A DNA stretch of 64,000 nucleotides from an uncultured Rikenella sp. (GCF_910577125.1 NZ_CAJTMN010000002.1:1-64000); one strand, 5' to 3'; counted from the stretch's first letter, positions 18,519 through 28,685 are shown. The notes: generated by a model from the sequence alone, not told the origin. Numbers and translations: made by a program.

Positions 18519-19412
18519 CTAAAACAGCTCCGAGAACTTCCTCGGAACCGGCGTCGAGAAGTCGTGCCGTTTCCCCGTCCGCGGATGGATAAAGCTCAGC
18601 ACACCGGCATGCAAAGCCACCCGGCCGATCAGCGCCCGCCGCGAGCCGTACTTCTTATCCCCGACGATCGGATGGCCGATATACTCCATGTGTGCCCGGA
18701 TCTGATTCTTACGCCCTGTCTCCAACTCCAGTTCCAGCAGCGTCACATCGTTCCGCGCCGAGTACTTCAATACCCGAAACGCCGTATTCGCCTTCCGTCC
18801 CTCCTCGCGGTTCGTCACATAGACCTTCATCGCCTTGCTCTCGGTCAGATAGGTCGAGATCACCCCTTCGTCCTGCTCCACTCTGCCCTCGACCACCGCA
18901 AAGTATTTCCGTTCCACGACCGTCTCCGTCCAGCGGCTCTGCACCCGGGTCTTCACCTCCTCGCTTTTGGCGAACATCATCAGCCCGGAGGTCTCCCGAT
19001 CCAGACGGTGCAGGACGAATATCTTGTTCCGCGGATCCTCCTGTTTCACATGCTCGCTCAGGATACTGTAGGCCGTCTGCATGATCTGCTTGTCGGTCGC
19101 CACCGAGAGCAGCCCGTTCCGCTTCTCGACCACGATCAGGTCGTCGTCCTCGTACACAATCCGCAGTTTCGGATGCGTCACCCCCTCGCGCACCCGCCCG
19201 AAATCGACCTCCACCCGGTCGCCCGGCACAAGCGGCGTGTCGAACTGAGTCGTGATACACCCGTTCACCGCCACCTGCCGGTGAGCCAGATAGGATTTCA
19301 CCGTCGTCCGGCTCCGCTCCGAAAAATAAGCGAACAGAAACGACAACAACGTCCCGTTCTCCTCCACCGGAATCTGTATCCGGCCTGCGGCCTGCTGCGA
19401 TTTTGCTTTCAT
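18519..19412 (-). CDS. RluA-family pseudouridine synthase
   Basis: The protein has 297 aa from ATG 19412. An in-frame ATG 30 bp upstream would add only MCREIPIFVA, which is not family-like. An S4-like RNA-binding part is at about residues 10-75 (RTTVKSYLAHRQVAVNG). The catalytic domain has the RluA motif II HRLDRETSGLMMFAKS with the catalytic Asp, and a C-terminal NQIRAHMEYIGHPIVGDKKY block. It isomerises uridines in rRNA or tRNA; the target site is not readable. It stands alone between a terminator and a divergent porin gene. Confidence 0.93.
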   Translation of the reverse strand: MKAKSQQAAGRIQIPVEENGTLLSFLFAYFSERSRTTVKSYLAHRQVAVNGCITTQFDTPLVPGDRVEVDFGRVREGVTHPKLRIVYEDDDLIVVEKRNGLLSVATDKQIMQTAYSILSEHVKQEDPRNKIFVLHRLDRETSGLMMFAKSEEVKTRVQSRWTETVVERKYFAVVEGRVEQDEGVISTYLTESKAMKVYVTNREEGRKANTAFRVLKYSARNDVTLLELELETGRKNQIRAHMEYIGHPIVGDKKYGSRRALIGRVALHAGVLSFIHPRTGKRHDFSTPVPRKFSELF

Positions 19413-19496
19413 GGCGACAAAAATAGGGATTTCACGGCACAAAATCTACCGCTCCCGACCGGAAAACTCCGTCGTCCGAGCTCCCCGCATGTCGCT

Positions 19497-19513
19497 TTGG
19501 CACAAAAATTGTC
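19497..19513 (+). promoter_or_regulatory. Sigma-54-type promoter upstream of the porin
   Basis: TTGGCACAAAAATTGTC has GG-N10-GT spacing and the TGGCAC block of RpoN promoters. It lies 62 bp before the porin ATG and closely resembles the element before htpG. Confidence 0.5.
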
Positions 19514-19574
19514 CCTGCCGAAAGAGGTTTTTATCCACCTATCACATTTTATTCACCAATCAAAAACCTATTTT

Positions 19575-20909
19575 ATGAAAAGAATCTACACCTGGCTGAC
19601 CACCGCCGCTCTCGGCCTCGGCTCGGTCGGCGCCTGGGCCGGCGACAACGCCGCCGTCTCGGACGAAACGCCCCGGCGCCACCCGCGCGACAAACGCAAC
19701 ACGGTCTGGATCATCGGCGCCGATCCGCAGACGGACGACGTCTGGATGCTCAAAGGCCGGGCGATCGACATCTACGCCCAAACCGTCAAACCGGGGTTCC
19801 AGCAGTCGGGCGTGCCGAATTTCATCATTTCGGACCGGGCCAACAAGGCGGTCTTCGGGATCGGGGGCTTCGTCAGCTTCCGCACGACTTACGACTGGAG
19901 CAACGTCATCCAGAACAAGGACTTCGTGACGTACGACATCCCGATGATCCAGACGCCGTCCAACAAACAGCGCTTCCGGATGGATGCCAGCACCTCGCGG
20001 CTCTTCTTCAAGACCATCGTGCACACCAAGGCGCTGGGCAATATCGAGACTTACATCGAGACTGACTTCCGCGGCGGAGACAACGTCCTCCGGCTGCGCG
20101 AAGCCTACGTATCGTTCAAAGGGCTGACGTTCGGTCAGCGCACCACCACGTTCGCCGACCTCAACGCGGCACCGACCACGATCGACTTCCAGGGGCCGAA
20201 CGCCTATACTTACCAGCGGAATCTGATGGTTCGCTACCACCTGCAGATCAGCCCGAGCTGGGAGTTCGCCGTAGCGGCCGAAATGCCGGTGGTGAGTGCC
20301 ACGACTCCGGGCGAAGCGGCCTATGTGGTTCCTCAACGGATTCCGGACTTCCCGGTCTATTTCCAGTACAATTGGGCCAAGGGCAGGAGTCACCTGCGCG
20401 CTTCGGGGATCATCCGGGCAATGAACTACTACGACAACGTCAATCTGAACACGATCACCAAAGTGGGCTGGGGAGCGATGCTGAGCGGCCGGATCGCGCT
20501 GAGTCGCTCGGCAAACGTTTTCGGACAGGTGGTCTACGGCGAAGGGATTGAAAATTACATCCAGGACTTGAACGGCAACGGCTACGACCTGGTGTCGAAT
20601 CCGCGGAAGACGGGCCGGTTGCAGACTTTGCCGGCGATGGGCTGGATGGCCGGAGTCCAGATGAACTTCAGCCCGAGCTGGCAGATGAATGCGGCGTACA
20701 GCCAGGTGAGCGTATGGAACCGCAACAACTACTTTGCACAGGCTCCGGACACTTACCGGTTGTCGCAATACATCGTGGGGAACCTGTTCTACCACATCAC
20801 TCCGGCCTTCAGCGTCGGCGCAGAATACCTCTACGGCACGCGCAAGAATGCGGATCATGCCAAAGCGCATGCGAACCGGGCCCAGATGATGGTACAGTTC
20901 AACTTCTAA
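19575..20909 (+). CDS. DcaP-like outer-membrane porin
   Basis: A 444-aa protein with a cleavable signal (TWLTTAALGLGSVGAWA). It has a beta-barrel look: alternating hydrophobic strands, periodic aromatic residues and a C-terminal Phe (QMMVQFNF). Blocks such as FRMDASTSRLFFKT, NIETYIETDFRGGDN, LREAYVSFKGLTFGQ and AAPTTIDFQGPN match DcaP-like trimeric porins that pass dicarboxylates and similar small anions. The N-terminal helix typical of DcaP is less clear. I placed the start at 19575 because it alone gives a signal peptide. The sigma-54-like promoter and a downstream terminator make it a single-gene unit. Confidence 0.85.
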   Translation: MKRIYTWLTTAALGLGSVGAWAGDNAAVSDETPRRHPRDKRNTVWIIGADPQTDDVWMLKGRAIDIYAQTVKPGFQQSGVPNFIISDRANKAVFGIGGFVSFRTTYDWSNVIQNKDFVTYDIPMIQTPSNKQRFRMDASTSRLFFKTIVHTKALGNIETYIETDFRGGDNVLRLREAYVSFKGLTFGQRTTTFADLNAAPTTIDFQGPNAYTYQRNLMVRYHLQISPSWEFAVAAEMPVVSATTPGEAAYVVPQRIPDFPVYFQYNWAKGRSHLRASGIIRAMNYYDNVNLNTITKVGWGAMLSGRIALSRSANVFGQVVYGEGIENYIQDLNGNGYDLVSNPRKTGRLQTLPAMGWMAGVQMNFSPSWQMNAAYSQVSVWNRNNYFAQAPDTYRLSQYIVGNLFYHITPAFSVGAEYLYGTRKNADHAKAHANRAQMMVQFNF

Positions 20910-20938
20910 CGGAGAATTTCCATACCGTAAATCCGGCA

Positions 20939-20972
20939 ACGGGGAGCTGCTTCGGCGTCTCCCCGTTTGTTT
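20939..20972 (+). terminator. Rho-independent terminator of the porin gene
   Basis: ACGGGGAG (20939-20946) pairs with CTCCCCGT (20959-20966), followed by TTGTTTTTA. Confidence 0.75.
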
Positions 20973-21048
20973 TTATAACGAACTCAACGATTATACGATT
21001 ACGCATTGTGCAGAGGTTTGCGAAGTACTGCGACAAGTAATTGCCGAT

Positions 21049-24000
21049 ATTTCCATTCAACTATTGTAGGATTGGGAGGCCCAGAAGCCGCCGCAGAAGC
21101 CGAAGTTTAAAAAATTTCCATTCAACTATTGTAGGATTAGAAGAACGGCCGCCTGCTTCTCAACCTGAAAGAGGAGATATTTCAATTCAACTATTGTAAA
21201 GATTGGAAGCACCAGTATTTTATTAACAATCCTCCGCATCCTGATTTCAATTCAACTATTGTAAGATTGGAAGAATCGGGGAAAGTCGCGACAGTAATCG
21301 ACTGAAAGTCATTTCAATTCAACTATTGTAAGATTGGAAGAGGCCTCCAGCAACGGAAACTCTTTGTATAAAATGATTTCAATTCAACTATTGTAAGATT
21401 GGAAGTTTTTCGTAAATGAGCATAATGCCTGTATGTCGATTTAATTTCAATTCAACTATTGTAAGATTGGAAGGAACGAGACAAAGGACTAACATCCAAG
21501 TGATTGTCATTTCAATTCAACTATTGTAGGATTAGGAGTTGATTACCTGATTCAAAATTTGAGTACCAAGAGTACATTTCAATTCAACTATTGTAGGATT
21601 AGGAGAAAGACCAGCAGAACCAGCGAGAGGCTTAATACCCATTTCAATTCAACTATTGTAGGATTAGGAGGACGCTGTCGATTGTGGGCAAAGAGAACAC
21701 CACAGCACATTTCAATTCAACTATTGTAGGATTAGGAGGAGAATAACGACATGAAACGAGAAATCAAATTCAGATTTCAATTCAACTATTGTAAGATTGG
21801 AAGGATCACCACGTCTTTTATCAAATCGTCCATCCGAATTTCAATTCAACTATTGTAAGATTGGAAGGAGACCCGTTATGTTCAGGTTGTCGCTCCCTAT
21901 CGATTTCAATTCAACTATTGTAGGATTGGGAGTTGGGACAGCCTGCCCGGTTGGGGGCCATGTACGGAATTTCAATTCAACTATTGTAGGATTGGGAGTA
22001 GAGGTGCTGTTTGATAGAAAAGTGGATATAGCCAATTTCAATTCAACTATTGTAGGATTGGGAGATACAGTTGCAGTAGCCGGTGTTGCAGAAACTGTCA
22101 GATTTCAATTCAACTATTGTAGGATTGGGAGAATCAACCCGTCTACCGCAGCGACGACGATTTTTATTTCAATTCAACTATTGTAGGATTGGGAGAATCA
22201 ACCCGTCTACCGCAGCGACGACGATTTTTATTTCAATTCAACTATTGTAGGATTGGGAGCCGCCCCATCCAGCCGGGAGACACGCGAGGAGACAGCATTT
22301 CAATTCAACTATTGTAGGATTGGGAGGAACCCGGCTCCGCTGGTCAAAATCGGGAAAGAGTGATTTCAATTCAACTATTGTAGGATTGGGAGCTCTGCTG
22401 CCATCCTCCTCGTCCCGCAGCCGCAGAGGGAATTTCAATTCAACTATTGTAGGATTGGGAGGGCCATGTCCAAATCCGCTTCAAGAAACACCATCATTTC
22501 AATTCAACTATTGTAGGATTGGGAGGCCGATTCAGCTCTTCCATGTCCTCCCGCATCCAGATTTCAATTCAACTATTGTAGGATTGGGAGGCTGATGGCG
22601 CTTTGCTTTCCGGTCAAGGTGTAAAATTTCAATTCAACTATTGTAGGATTGGGAGTGTCGACGAGAATAGCAACGAACACGATTACCGAAATTTCAATTC
22701 AACTATTGTAGGATTGGGAGTGAACAGCTTCGCGACAAACAAGACATTCACCACAATTTCAATTCAACTATTGTAGGATTGGGAGATCGGCGACTCGGTT
22801 GAGTTCCCCATCGAACAGCAATTTCAATTCAACTATTGTAGGATTGGGAGTTCTCGCTTCGGCGATTGCGGCTTGTGTGAAAACAAATTTCAATTCAACT
22901 ATTGTAGGATTGGGAGTTGGTTATCACCAAATAAGGTTCCCCCCAAAGCAATTTCAATTCAACTATTGTAGGATTGGGAGGCCTCCGGGTTCGGGGCCTG
23001 TTCCGTCCCCTGCTCATTTCAATTCAACTATTGTAGGATTGGGAGGATCCGCATTCATCACAATCACGAGCGAATCCAGATTTCAATTCAACTATTGTAG
23101 GATTGGGAGGAAGCCGATATGGCAGCTGCCAATTTGTTAGATTATCATTTCAATTCAACTATTGTAGGATTGGGAGTAAGTCAGTTGTTGCAGCGTCCGC
23201 ATCAGATCCCAATTTCAATTCAACTATTGTAGGATTGGGAGGCGGAAACTGATCGACGCCGGTCAGGGCCGCATCATTTCAATTCAACTATTGTAGGATT
23301 GGGAGGATCATCGACCCCAAAAATCTCTCGCAGATCAAGATTTCAATTCAACTATTGTAGGATTGGGAGTCCGCAATCCGAAGCGCATTCGGCAGGTAGT
23401 AGACATTTCAATTCAACTATTGTAGGATTGGGAGACTACCATGTTGACGCCGAGTGGATTAAAACGAAGTTATTTCAATTCAACTATTGTAGGATTGGGA
23501 GTGTTTCAATTCCTTTGCTATGTCGCGGCATTTTGATTTCAATTCAACTATTGTAGGATTGGGAGCGGAGCGCGGCCTGCTACTGCTCAGCGAAGACGAT
23601 AATTTCAATTCAACTATTGTAGGATTGGGAGGGTTCTCCGTGTCGAGCGTATGCAACGCGATTTCGAGATTTCAATTCAACTATTGTAGGATTGGGAGAA
23701 CGCCCCCGTAGGTGTGCACTACACTCATACGCATTTCAATTCAACTATTGTAGGATTGGGAGGGGTTTCGTTCGACACCTGCCGCGGGGCGGCTTCATTT
23801 CAATTCAACTATTGTAGGATTGGGAGCTCCGGTAGCCCCTTGTGGCCCCCGCGGCCCCGTCATTTCAATTCAACTATTGTAGGATTGGGAGTAGACGCGG
23901 CGGGCGAGGACCACGAGCTGCTCAAATTTCAATTCAACTATTGTAGGATTGGGAGGCGCGGTCGGGCAAAGGAGCCATCGACCGTTCGTATTTCAATTCA

Positions 24001-24220
24001 ACTATTGTAGGATTGGGAGTTCGGAAGAAGTCCTCGATCTCGACCTTCGATTTTTCCATTTCAATTCAACTATTGTAGGATTGGGAGACAGGGGTTGCGC
24101 ACGGCTATTGATACCGAGACAGAAATTTCAATTCAACTATTGTAGGATTGGGAGGGGAAGTTGCGATTGCCTCTTTGATTGTTCTCGCTTATTTCAATTC
24201 AACTATTGTAGGATTGGGAG
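21049..24220 (-). CRISPR. CRISPR array, 49 repeats and 48 spacers
   Basis: Repeats of 30 bp begin ATTTCAATTCAACTATTG and end TAGGATTGGGAG on the plus strand; spacers are 34-39 bp. The crRNA sense is the minus strand, so each repeat ends in TTGAAAT, as expected for a type I 5' handle. The first two repeats (ATTTCCATTC) and the third (one extra base) are degenerate, which marks the left end as the old, leader-distal end. The young end faces cas2. Repeat variants occur in blocks: TAAGATTGGAAG (repeats 4-7 and 12-13), TAGGATTAGGAG (8-11), TAGGATTGGGAG (14-49). Spacers 17 and 18 are identical. By eye I found no spacer matching the resident prophage. Confidence 0.99.
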
Positions 24221-24430
24221 CCGTGAAAAACGGAGAATCAATACACTAAAAATCAAACGATTAGAAATGTACCAAACGTTTTTTCGGCATCCGAAAGTTG
24301 TCGACCTCCAATCCCGCGAAAACACACGGGGATCGACAACTCCGGTAAATTATCTGATTTTCAACACGTCAAAGAACACGACGCGACACATCGCCCCACA
24401 GTACAGCAAGCCACACCCTCCGAACGACAA
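24221..24430 (-). promoter_or_regulatory. Probable CRISPR leader
   Basis: This AT-richer 210-bp space lies between the youngest repeat and the end of cas2 and should hold the leader and pre-crRNA promoter (transcribed leftward). It includes an inverted repeat, GTTGTCGA (24297-24304) and TCGACAAC (24333-24340), which could be a terminator/attenuator for the cas operon or a protein site. No perfect TAnnTTTG was found. Confidence 0.65.
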
Positions 24431-24694
24431 CTACAGGAAATTGTCCACCGACGCCCGTTCGCACCCTATAATCCGTTTGTCCAGCCACTTTTCGTTCCGG
24501 CTTTCGAAGATAATCAGGCTGTCCTCCTCCGGATCCATAATCTCCCTCGCCTGCAGCTCCAGCTCCCGCAGCTTCACCGCCGTGATCTCGCCCTCGAACA
24601 CCGAGTTCTGAATCCACGACAAATAACGCCGGCACAACTTCAACATCTTTCCCACCCGCTTCTCGCCGCAATCATAAACCAAAATCACATACAT
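24431..24694 (-). CDS. cas2: Cas2, CRISPR adaptation protein
   Basis: The protein has 87 aa from the ATG that gives MYVILVYDCG; an ATG 15 bp upstream overlaps cas1. The ferredoxin-like fold, with VYD (Asp8) after strand 1 and SWIQNSVFEGEIT, is typical of Cas2 from type I systems. It joins Cas1 to form the spacer integration complex. It is the last cas gene before the leader. Confidence 0.95.
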   Translation of the reverse strand: MYVILVYDCGEKRVGKMLKLCRRYLSWIQNSVFEGEITAVKLRELELQAREIMDPEEDSLIIFESRNEKWLDKRIIGCERASVDNFL

Positions 24695-24702
24695 CGCGCT
24701 CC

Positions 24703-25719
24703 CTACCAATACATTTTAAACGGTTTGTACTCCTCCATCCCTAACAAATGCTTCGTCAGTTTGTAACACTCCAGCCGGATCAGATACCGATAACTCACCT
24801 TCCGGCCCAATTTCCGATGCTGGATCGTCTCCAGGAAACGCTCCTCCAACGCCTTCACAAAAATCTCCCGACCCGACCGGTTCAACACGCACCGATTCAA
24901 CGAGCGGTCAAAGTGTTTCTCCTGAATCTGTCTTTTATTCAACACGTTGAATATCACACGATCCACGACAATCGGTTTGAAAATCTCCGAAATATCCAGC
25001 GAGAGCGAAAACCGACGTTCACCCGGCGAGTGCAGATAACTGATCGTCGGATTGAGTTGCGTCTGGTGGATCGCCCGCAAACATTGTGCATAACACATCA
25101 TATTGCCGAACGAAATCAGAGCGTTCACCTCGTTCTGCGGCGGCTGTTTCGTCCGGACACCCATCTCGAAATCATTCAGTATCAGATCGAAGGCCTGGTA
25201 ATAGGCCTGTCGGATATTTCCCTCGATTCCCATCAGCTCATCCACCGCACCGACCCGCGGAATCTGCGCCGCATGCCCCTCGATCGCCTCCATCATCGGC
25301 TGCGTATCCTTCCCGCGACGGTTGTAATACTGCAAATTCTTGAGCATGTTGAAAGCCGCCCCCTCGATAAAGCGGCGCGCAATCTCCAGCCGCCGTTTCG
25401 GAGCCTGATAAGCGGCCGCCTGAGCCAGAATCATGCGCCCGGACAGCAACGAATCGCGCGGCATGAACGACCCGGTGTAATTTTCGTAATAGTCGAAAAA
25501 GTGAACCGCCACATCGTTCTGTCCCAGGAAATTGTAGAGCGAACTCGGCGCATCCAGCGAACCGAAGACGTAGAAATCCTCGGCTGTCTCCACCGGAATA
25601 AAGCGCGGCGTTCCCTCCCGCACCACCCCCTCCTCGTCCGTCACCCGGGGCGTGAACTTCAGCGTATTGTCCTGCCGGGTCAGTACGCCCGGATTGAAGA
25701 GATAATAATTTCGTTTCAT
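24703..25719 (-). CDS. cas1: Cas1, CRISPR integrase
   Basis: A 338-aa protein with the complete metal site: Glu166 in GIEGNIRQ, His230 in YLHSPGERRFS and Asp242 in SLDISEIFKP. Length and N-terminus (MKRNYYLFNPG) fit type I-B-like Cas1. It overlaps cas4 by 4 bp. There is no sign of decay, so the adaptation module appears coding-competent even though cas3 is interrupted. Confidence 0.97.
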   Translation of the reverse strand: MKRNYYLFNPGVLTRQDNTLKFTPRVTDEEGVVREGTPRFIPVETAEDFYVFGSLDAPSSLYNFLGQNDVAVHFFDYYENYTGSFMPRDSLLSGRMILAQAAAYQAPKRRLEIARRFIEGAAFNMLKNLQYYNRRGKDTQPMMEAIEGHAAQIPRVGAVDELMGIEGNIRQAYYQAFDLILNDFEMGVRTKQPPQNEVNALISFGNMMCYAQCLRAIHQTQLNPTISYLHSPGERRFSLSLDISEIFKPIVVDRVIFNVLNKRQIQEKHFDRSLNRCVLNRSGREIFVKALEERFLETIQHRKLGRKVSYRYLIRLECYKLTKHLLGMEEYKPFKMYW

Positions 25720-26267
25720 AGCGAGTCCTCCCGATCCGAATCCTCTTCCGGAACCGTCTCACCGACATAACAGAAGTCGAAATAGCTGCATCGGCGACAA
25801 ATCCCCTTCTGTTTCGGAGGAATCGGCGGACACTGCTCCGACTCGACGATCCGGTCGATCCGGCTCTCCATCTCGCCCAGCCGCGCCCGATCCTCGTCCG
25901 TCAGCTCCTCCAACTGCTCCGTATGGCGGATCGACGGATATTCCACCACCGCCCGCACCCCCGTTATCCCGATCTGTTCCAATACCAGCTGATAATATCT
26001 GACCTGCCAGATATGAGCCTCCTCCATCCGGTCGGACAATTTGATCTCGTGAATCACCCCCTGCCGGGAGTCGTAAAAATCGATCTTCACCGGCCCCACC
26101 TCCAGCTCTTCGTACCGCCCCGGACGCGACGGATAGGCCGTCGCGTGCAGCAATTTCCCTTCGGCCACCCGTTCCGAGGTATGCTCCATACCCACCCCGC
26201 CCGCGTAAAGCCACAGTTTACGCGGGCAGACCAGCAGGTAATTGAAATGACCTCCGCCGTACTTCAT
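25716..26267 (-). CDS. cas4: Cas4, PAM-selecting nuclease
   Basis: A 183-aa RecB-like protein. The iron-sulfur cysteines are visible: Cys14 (VCPRKLWLY) and the C-terminal cluster in QCPPIPPKQKGICRRC and FDFC. The nuclease core has KIDFYD and HEIKLSD, followed by the QVRYYQL helix. Cas4 trims prespacers and sets PAM orientation together with Cas1-Cas2. It is translationally coupled to cas1 by an ATGA overlap. Confidence 0.95.
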   Translation of the reverse strand: MKYGGGHFNYLLVCPRKLWLYAGGVGMEHTSERVAEGKLLHATAYPSRPGRYEELEVGPVKIDFYDSRQGVIHEIKLSDRMEEAHIWQVRYYQLVLEQIGITGVRAVVEYPSIRHTEQLEELTDEDRARLGEMESRIDRIVESEQCPPIPPKQKGICRRCSYFDFCYVGETVPEEDSDREDSL

Positions 26268-26292
26268 ACGCCCTGGACAACCGTTCTCCGGC

Positions 26293-27360
26293 CTACTTCT
26301 GACGCTCGTAGTCGAATGCCTGCATCCGTTCGGTCAGATCGCGCTCCGCAGCCGCCAGCGCGTCGGCACTCTCGATTGAGGTGGCGAAGTAGCCGGCTGC
26401 CGGCAGCGTGACGAACACATCCGCTCCGACCGAATCGTCCACGATCGGCTTCGCTTTCGGACGGTCGCCCCCGTCGTCGATCAGCTTTGTCCGAATGGCA
26501 CCGGCCAGCGTATTGGCATTGTCGCTGATCGCCACGGCCAGCGTCTCCATCAGGCTGAACGTCCGGGCCTGATTGGAGGTGATCCGCCAGTTCAGCAGCG
26601 CGTGCGCCAGAGCCGGAATCACCTCGTCGCGTTTCTCTTTCGGCATGACCAGACAGTGTCCGAACGTATTTTCGCTCTCGATCCACCCTTCGTTTTTCAA
26701 CGCCTCGATCATCTCGGGCGTCAGCTCCGGTTCGTGCGGGTTGGTCGATACGCAAAAGAGCCTCCTGAGATCGATCGCCACGTCGAACACAAAGAGCCCG
26801 CTGGCCCGCCGGTTATCGGGAATCCAATGGCGCCGGGGCAGCGTCCGGCAATTCTCGTTCAACCATTTGTCGATCTGCTCTCCGGTCATCGGCTCCTTCT
26901 GGCCCTCCATCCGGACGATCACCGGATGGTTTTCCGGCCGGTCGCTCCGGTCGAAGGTCAGGTTCTCGGCCTCCATCTCCAGCCCGCCCAACAGCGGGTG
27001 CAGCGGCCGCATGGCCGAAATCGACAGCGGGCTGCGCCGCTTCACGGTATAGTTCTCCGACGCGGCCCGCATCCAGCCGCCGATCAGCTGATCCACATAG
27101 TGGGGATCGCACGGCGACCACGGCTCCTTATTGGTCATCTTGCCGGCCTTATTGATCTCGTAGTTGAACGTAATGGGCGCCATCGGGACATTCAACGCGT
27201 CGGTCAGCGCTTCCAGGACGGAACGTTTCACCTGTTGTCCGCTGGAGTAGGCCATCCGGCGGCCGAAAGTAGGATCGTAATAAGACTTCTGACCGTCCTG
27301 CACACAGAAAACGGTATGGTCGGCATGGCGCAACACGCGCAGGTAGATATACGGATTCAT
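26293..27360 (-). CDS. cas7: Cas7, Cascade backbone protein
   Basis: A 355-aa protein at the cas7 position between cas8 and cas4. The N-terminus (MNPYIYLRVLRHADHTVFCV), then YSSGQQVKRSVLEAL and ITSNQARTFSLMETLAVAI, resembles the Cas7/Csp1-type backbone of Bacteroidota I-B/'PGING' systems. It should coat the crRNA in several copies. Assignment rests on pattern and gene order. The frame is intact. Confidence 0.82.
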   Translation of the reverse strand: MNPYIYLRVLRHADHTVFCVQDGQKSYYDPTFGRRMAYSSGQQVKRSVLEALTDALNVPMAPITFNYEINKAGKMTNKEPWSPCDPHYVDQLIGGWMRAASENYTVKRRSPLSISAMRPLHPLLGGLEMEAENLTFDRSDRPENHPVIVRMEGQKEPMTGEQIDKWLNENCRTLPRRHWIPDNRRASGLFVFDVAIDLRRLFCVSTNPHEPELTPEMIEALKNEGWIESENTFGHCLVMPKEKRDEVIPALAHALLNWRITSNQARTFSLMETLAVAISDNANTLAGAIRTKLIDDGGDRPKAKPIVDDSVGADVFVTLPAAGYFATSIESADALAAAERDLTERMQAFDYERQK

Positions 27361-27392
27361 CGTTCTATAGGATTTTTATTGGTTTCTCTTTT

Positions 27393-28676
27393 TTACAACA
27401 CGGCGTACTCGACCCGCAGCAGTCCGAGAAAATACGGCACATTATCGGCCGGCATATTCCCGTTGATCAGGGTGTAGACCTCGTATAGTTTCGAATGCTC
27501 GCCCAGCACACCGACCACCGGCAGAATCGCATCGTTAAACGCCGTCCGGTGGCGGGCTTTCAGGAGATTCTCGATTTGATTTCCCCGATCGGTTTTCCCC
27601 TGTTTGCTTTCGAGCACATAAGTATGCAATTCCACAGCGAGTTCACGGGCAACTGTCCGCAAGTCTTCATTATTCAGCATAGCCAGTATCCAGGTTAAGT
27701 AGGTTTGAAAAGTGATTTTGTTCTGTTCGTCGTCCGGTTTGTATTTCAACGCCTTGCGGCCCTCCATAATCTCCCTCAGTCCTTTGGGTTCCATGGCCCG
27801 GATGCCGATGCTCCCCTGCTGACAGCACCGTTCGAACCCCCAGGCCGTTCCGAAGAGGGCTTTCGCCTTTCGGGCCGACTCGATGCCGAACAGCCGGACG
27901 TATAAATCGATGGGGCGCACGATCTCCGGCAGTTCGAACGGGATAAATCCGATCGTCTCGTTGGTCTGTCCCGACTTCCAGATATATCCCATCAGCCGCT
28001 CCTGCGGGAAATGGCGGGCAATCTCCTGCAGAATATCCGCCCATCCCTCCGTTTCGAAGCCGACCGATACCCCTCCCGCCACCTTCTCGTGAGGCAGGAA
28101 ATTATCGGTCGGATAGTCCGGATCGAACTCCTCGCTGAAGCGATGCCGCACCCAGCAGCCGTTCCACGTCAAGGCCTTGTTTCCCTCGGCCCGCGAGACG
28201 CTGTTCAGCAGCTCCCGGTAATATTTCCACCCGTCGAAAACGGCAAGCAGAATCTCCGCCCGGTCGAACAGAATTGCCCAGCCGCCCGCCACACCGACAC
28301 CCAACGCCGCCCCGATCCACGAGAGGTAGTAATCCTCCGGCTCCAGCGGCAGCACCATGTCGGTCACCTGTCCCGACGTCGTGCCCGTCATCCCTGCCGC
28401 CGGATAACCCAACGCCATACTGGCATCCGCTTCCGTCTCCTCCCGGATCTTCCTGTGCAACTCGTCCAGCTTCTCTTTCCGCTGCGCGGCCGTGAAAGGC
28501 CGGTCTTTCTTCACCCCCTGCACAAACGGCGAGTTGGTCGGCCACAACATATATTTCTCGTGGTCGAAAAAGAGCGGATGGAGCACCTCCGTAAAAAAGC
28601 GTTCCGCGTTGTAGTCCGTCCCCTCGCGGGCGTTGTACGCCTCCAGAAAGAGGCCTCCTATATACGATGTTATCAT
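27393..28676 (-). CDS. cas8: Cas8-type large subunit of Cascade (Csp2-like)
   Basis: A 427-aa protein between cas3 and cas7. It has no nuclease motif. Patterns such as GYPAAGMTGTTSGQVTDMVLP and WAILFDRAEILLAVFDGWKYY are not generic. By position and size it is the large subunit that recognises the PAM and recruits Cas3, in the I-B/'PGING' (Csp2) lineage. The last part (about 330-427) is helical and may contain the small-subunit-like segment. The start is 9 bp after the cas3 stop. Confidence 0.7.
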   Translation of the reverse strand: MITSYIGGLFLEAYNAREGTDYNAERFFTEVLHPLFFDHEKYMLWPTNSPFVQGVKKDRPFTAAQRKEKLDELHRKIREETEADASMALGYPAAGMTGTTSGQVTDMVLPLEPEDYYLSWIGAALGVGVAGGWAILFDRAEILLAVFDGWKYYRELLNSVSRAEGNKALTWNGCWVRHRFSEEFDPDYPTDNFLPHEKVAGGVSVGFETEGWADILQEIARHFPQERLMGYIWKSGQTNETIGFIPFELPEIVRPIDLYVRLFGIESARKAKALFGTAWGFERCCQQGSIGIRAMEPKGLREIMEGRKALKYKPDDEQNKITFQTYLTWILAMLNNEDLRTVARELAVELHTYVLESKQGKTDRGNQIENLLKARHRTAFNDAILPVVGVLGEHSKLYEVYTLINGNMPADNVPYFLGLLRVEYAVL

Positions 28677-28685
28677 AATTCCAAA

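Noticed and set aside
18474..19574. Upstream extension of the porin frame
   Set aside because: It runs antisense to the pseudouridine synthase; the real porin starts at 19575 with a signal peptide.
21797..24200. Open frames across the CRISPR array encoding repeated FNSTIVGLG peptides
   Set aside because: The peptide repeat is only the translated CRISPR repeat; no start context or family supports a gene.
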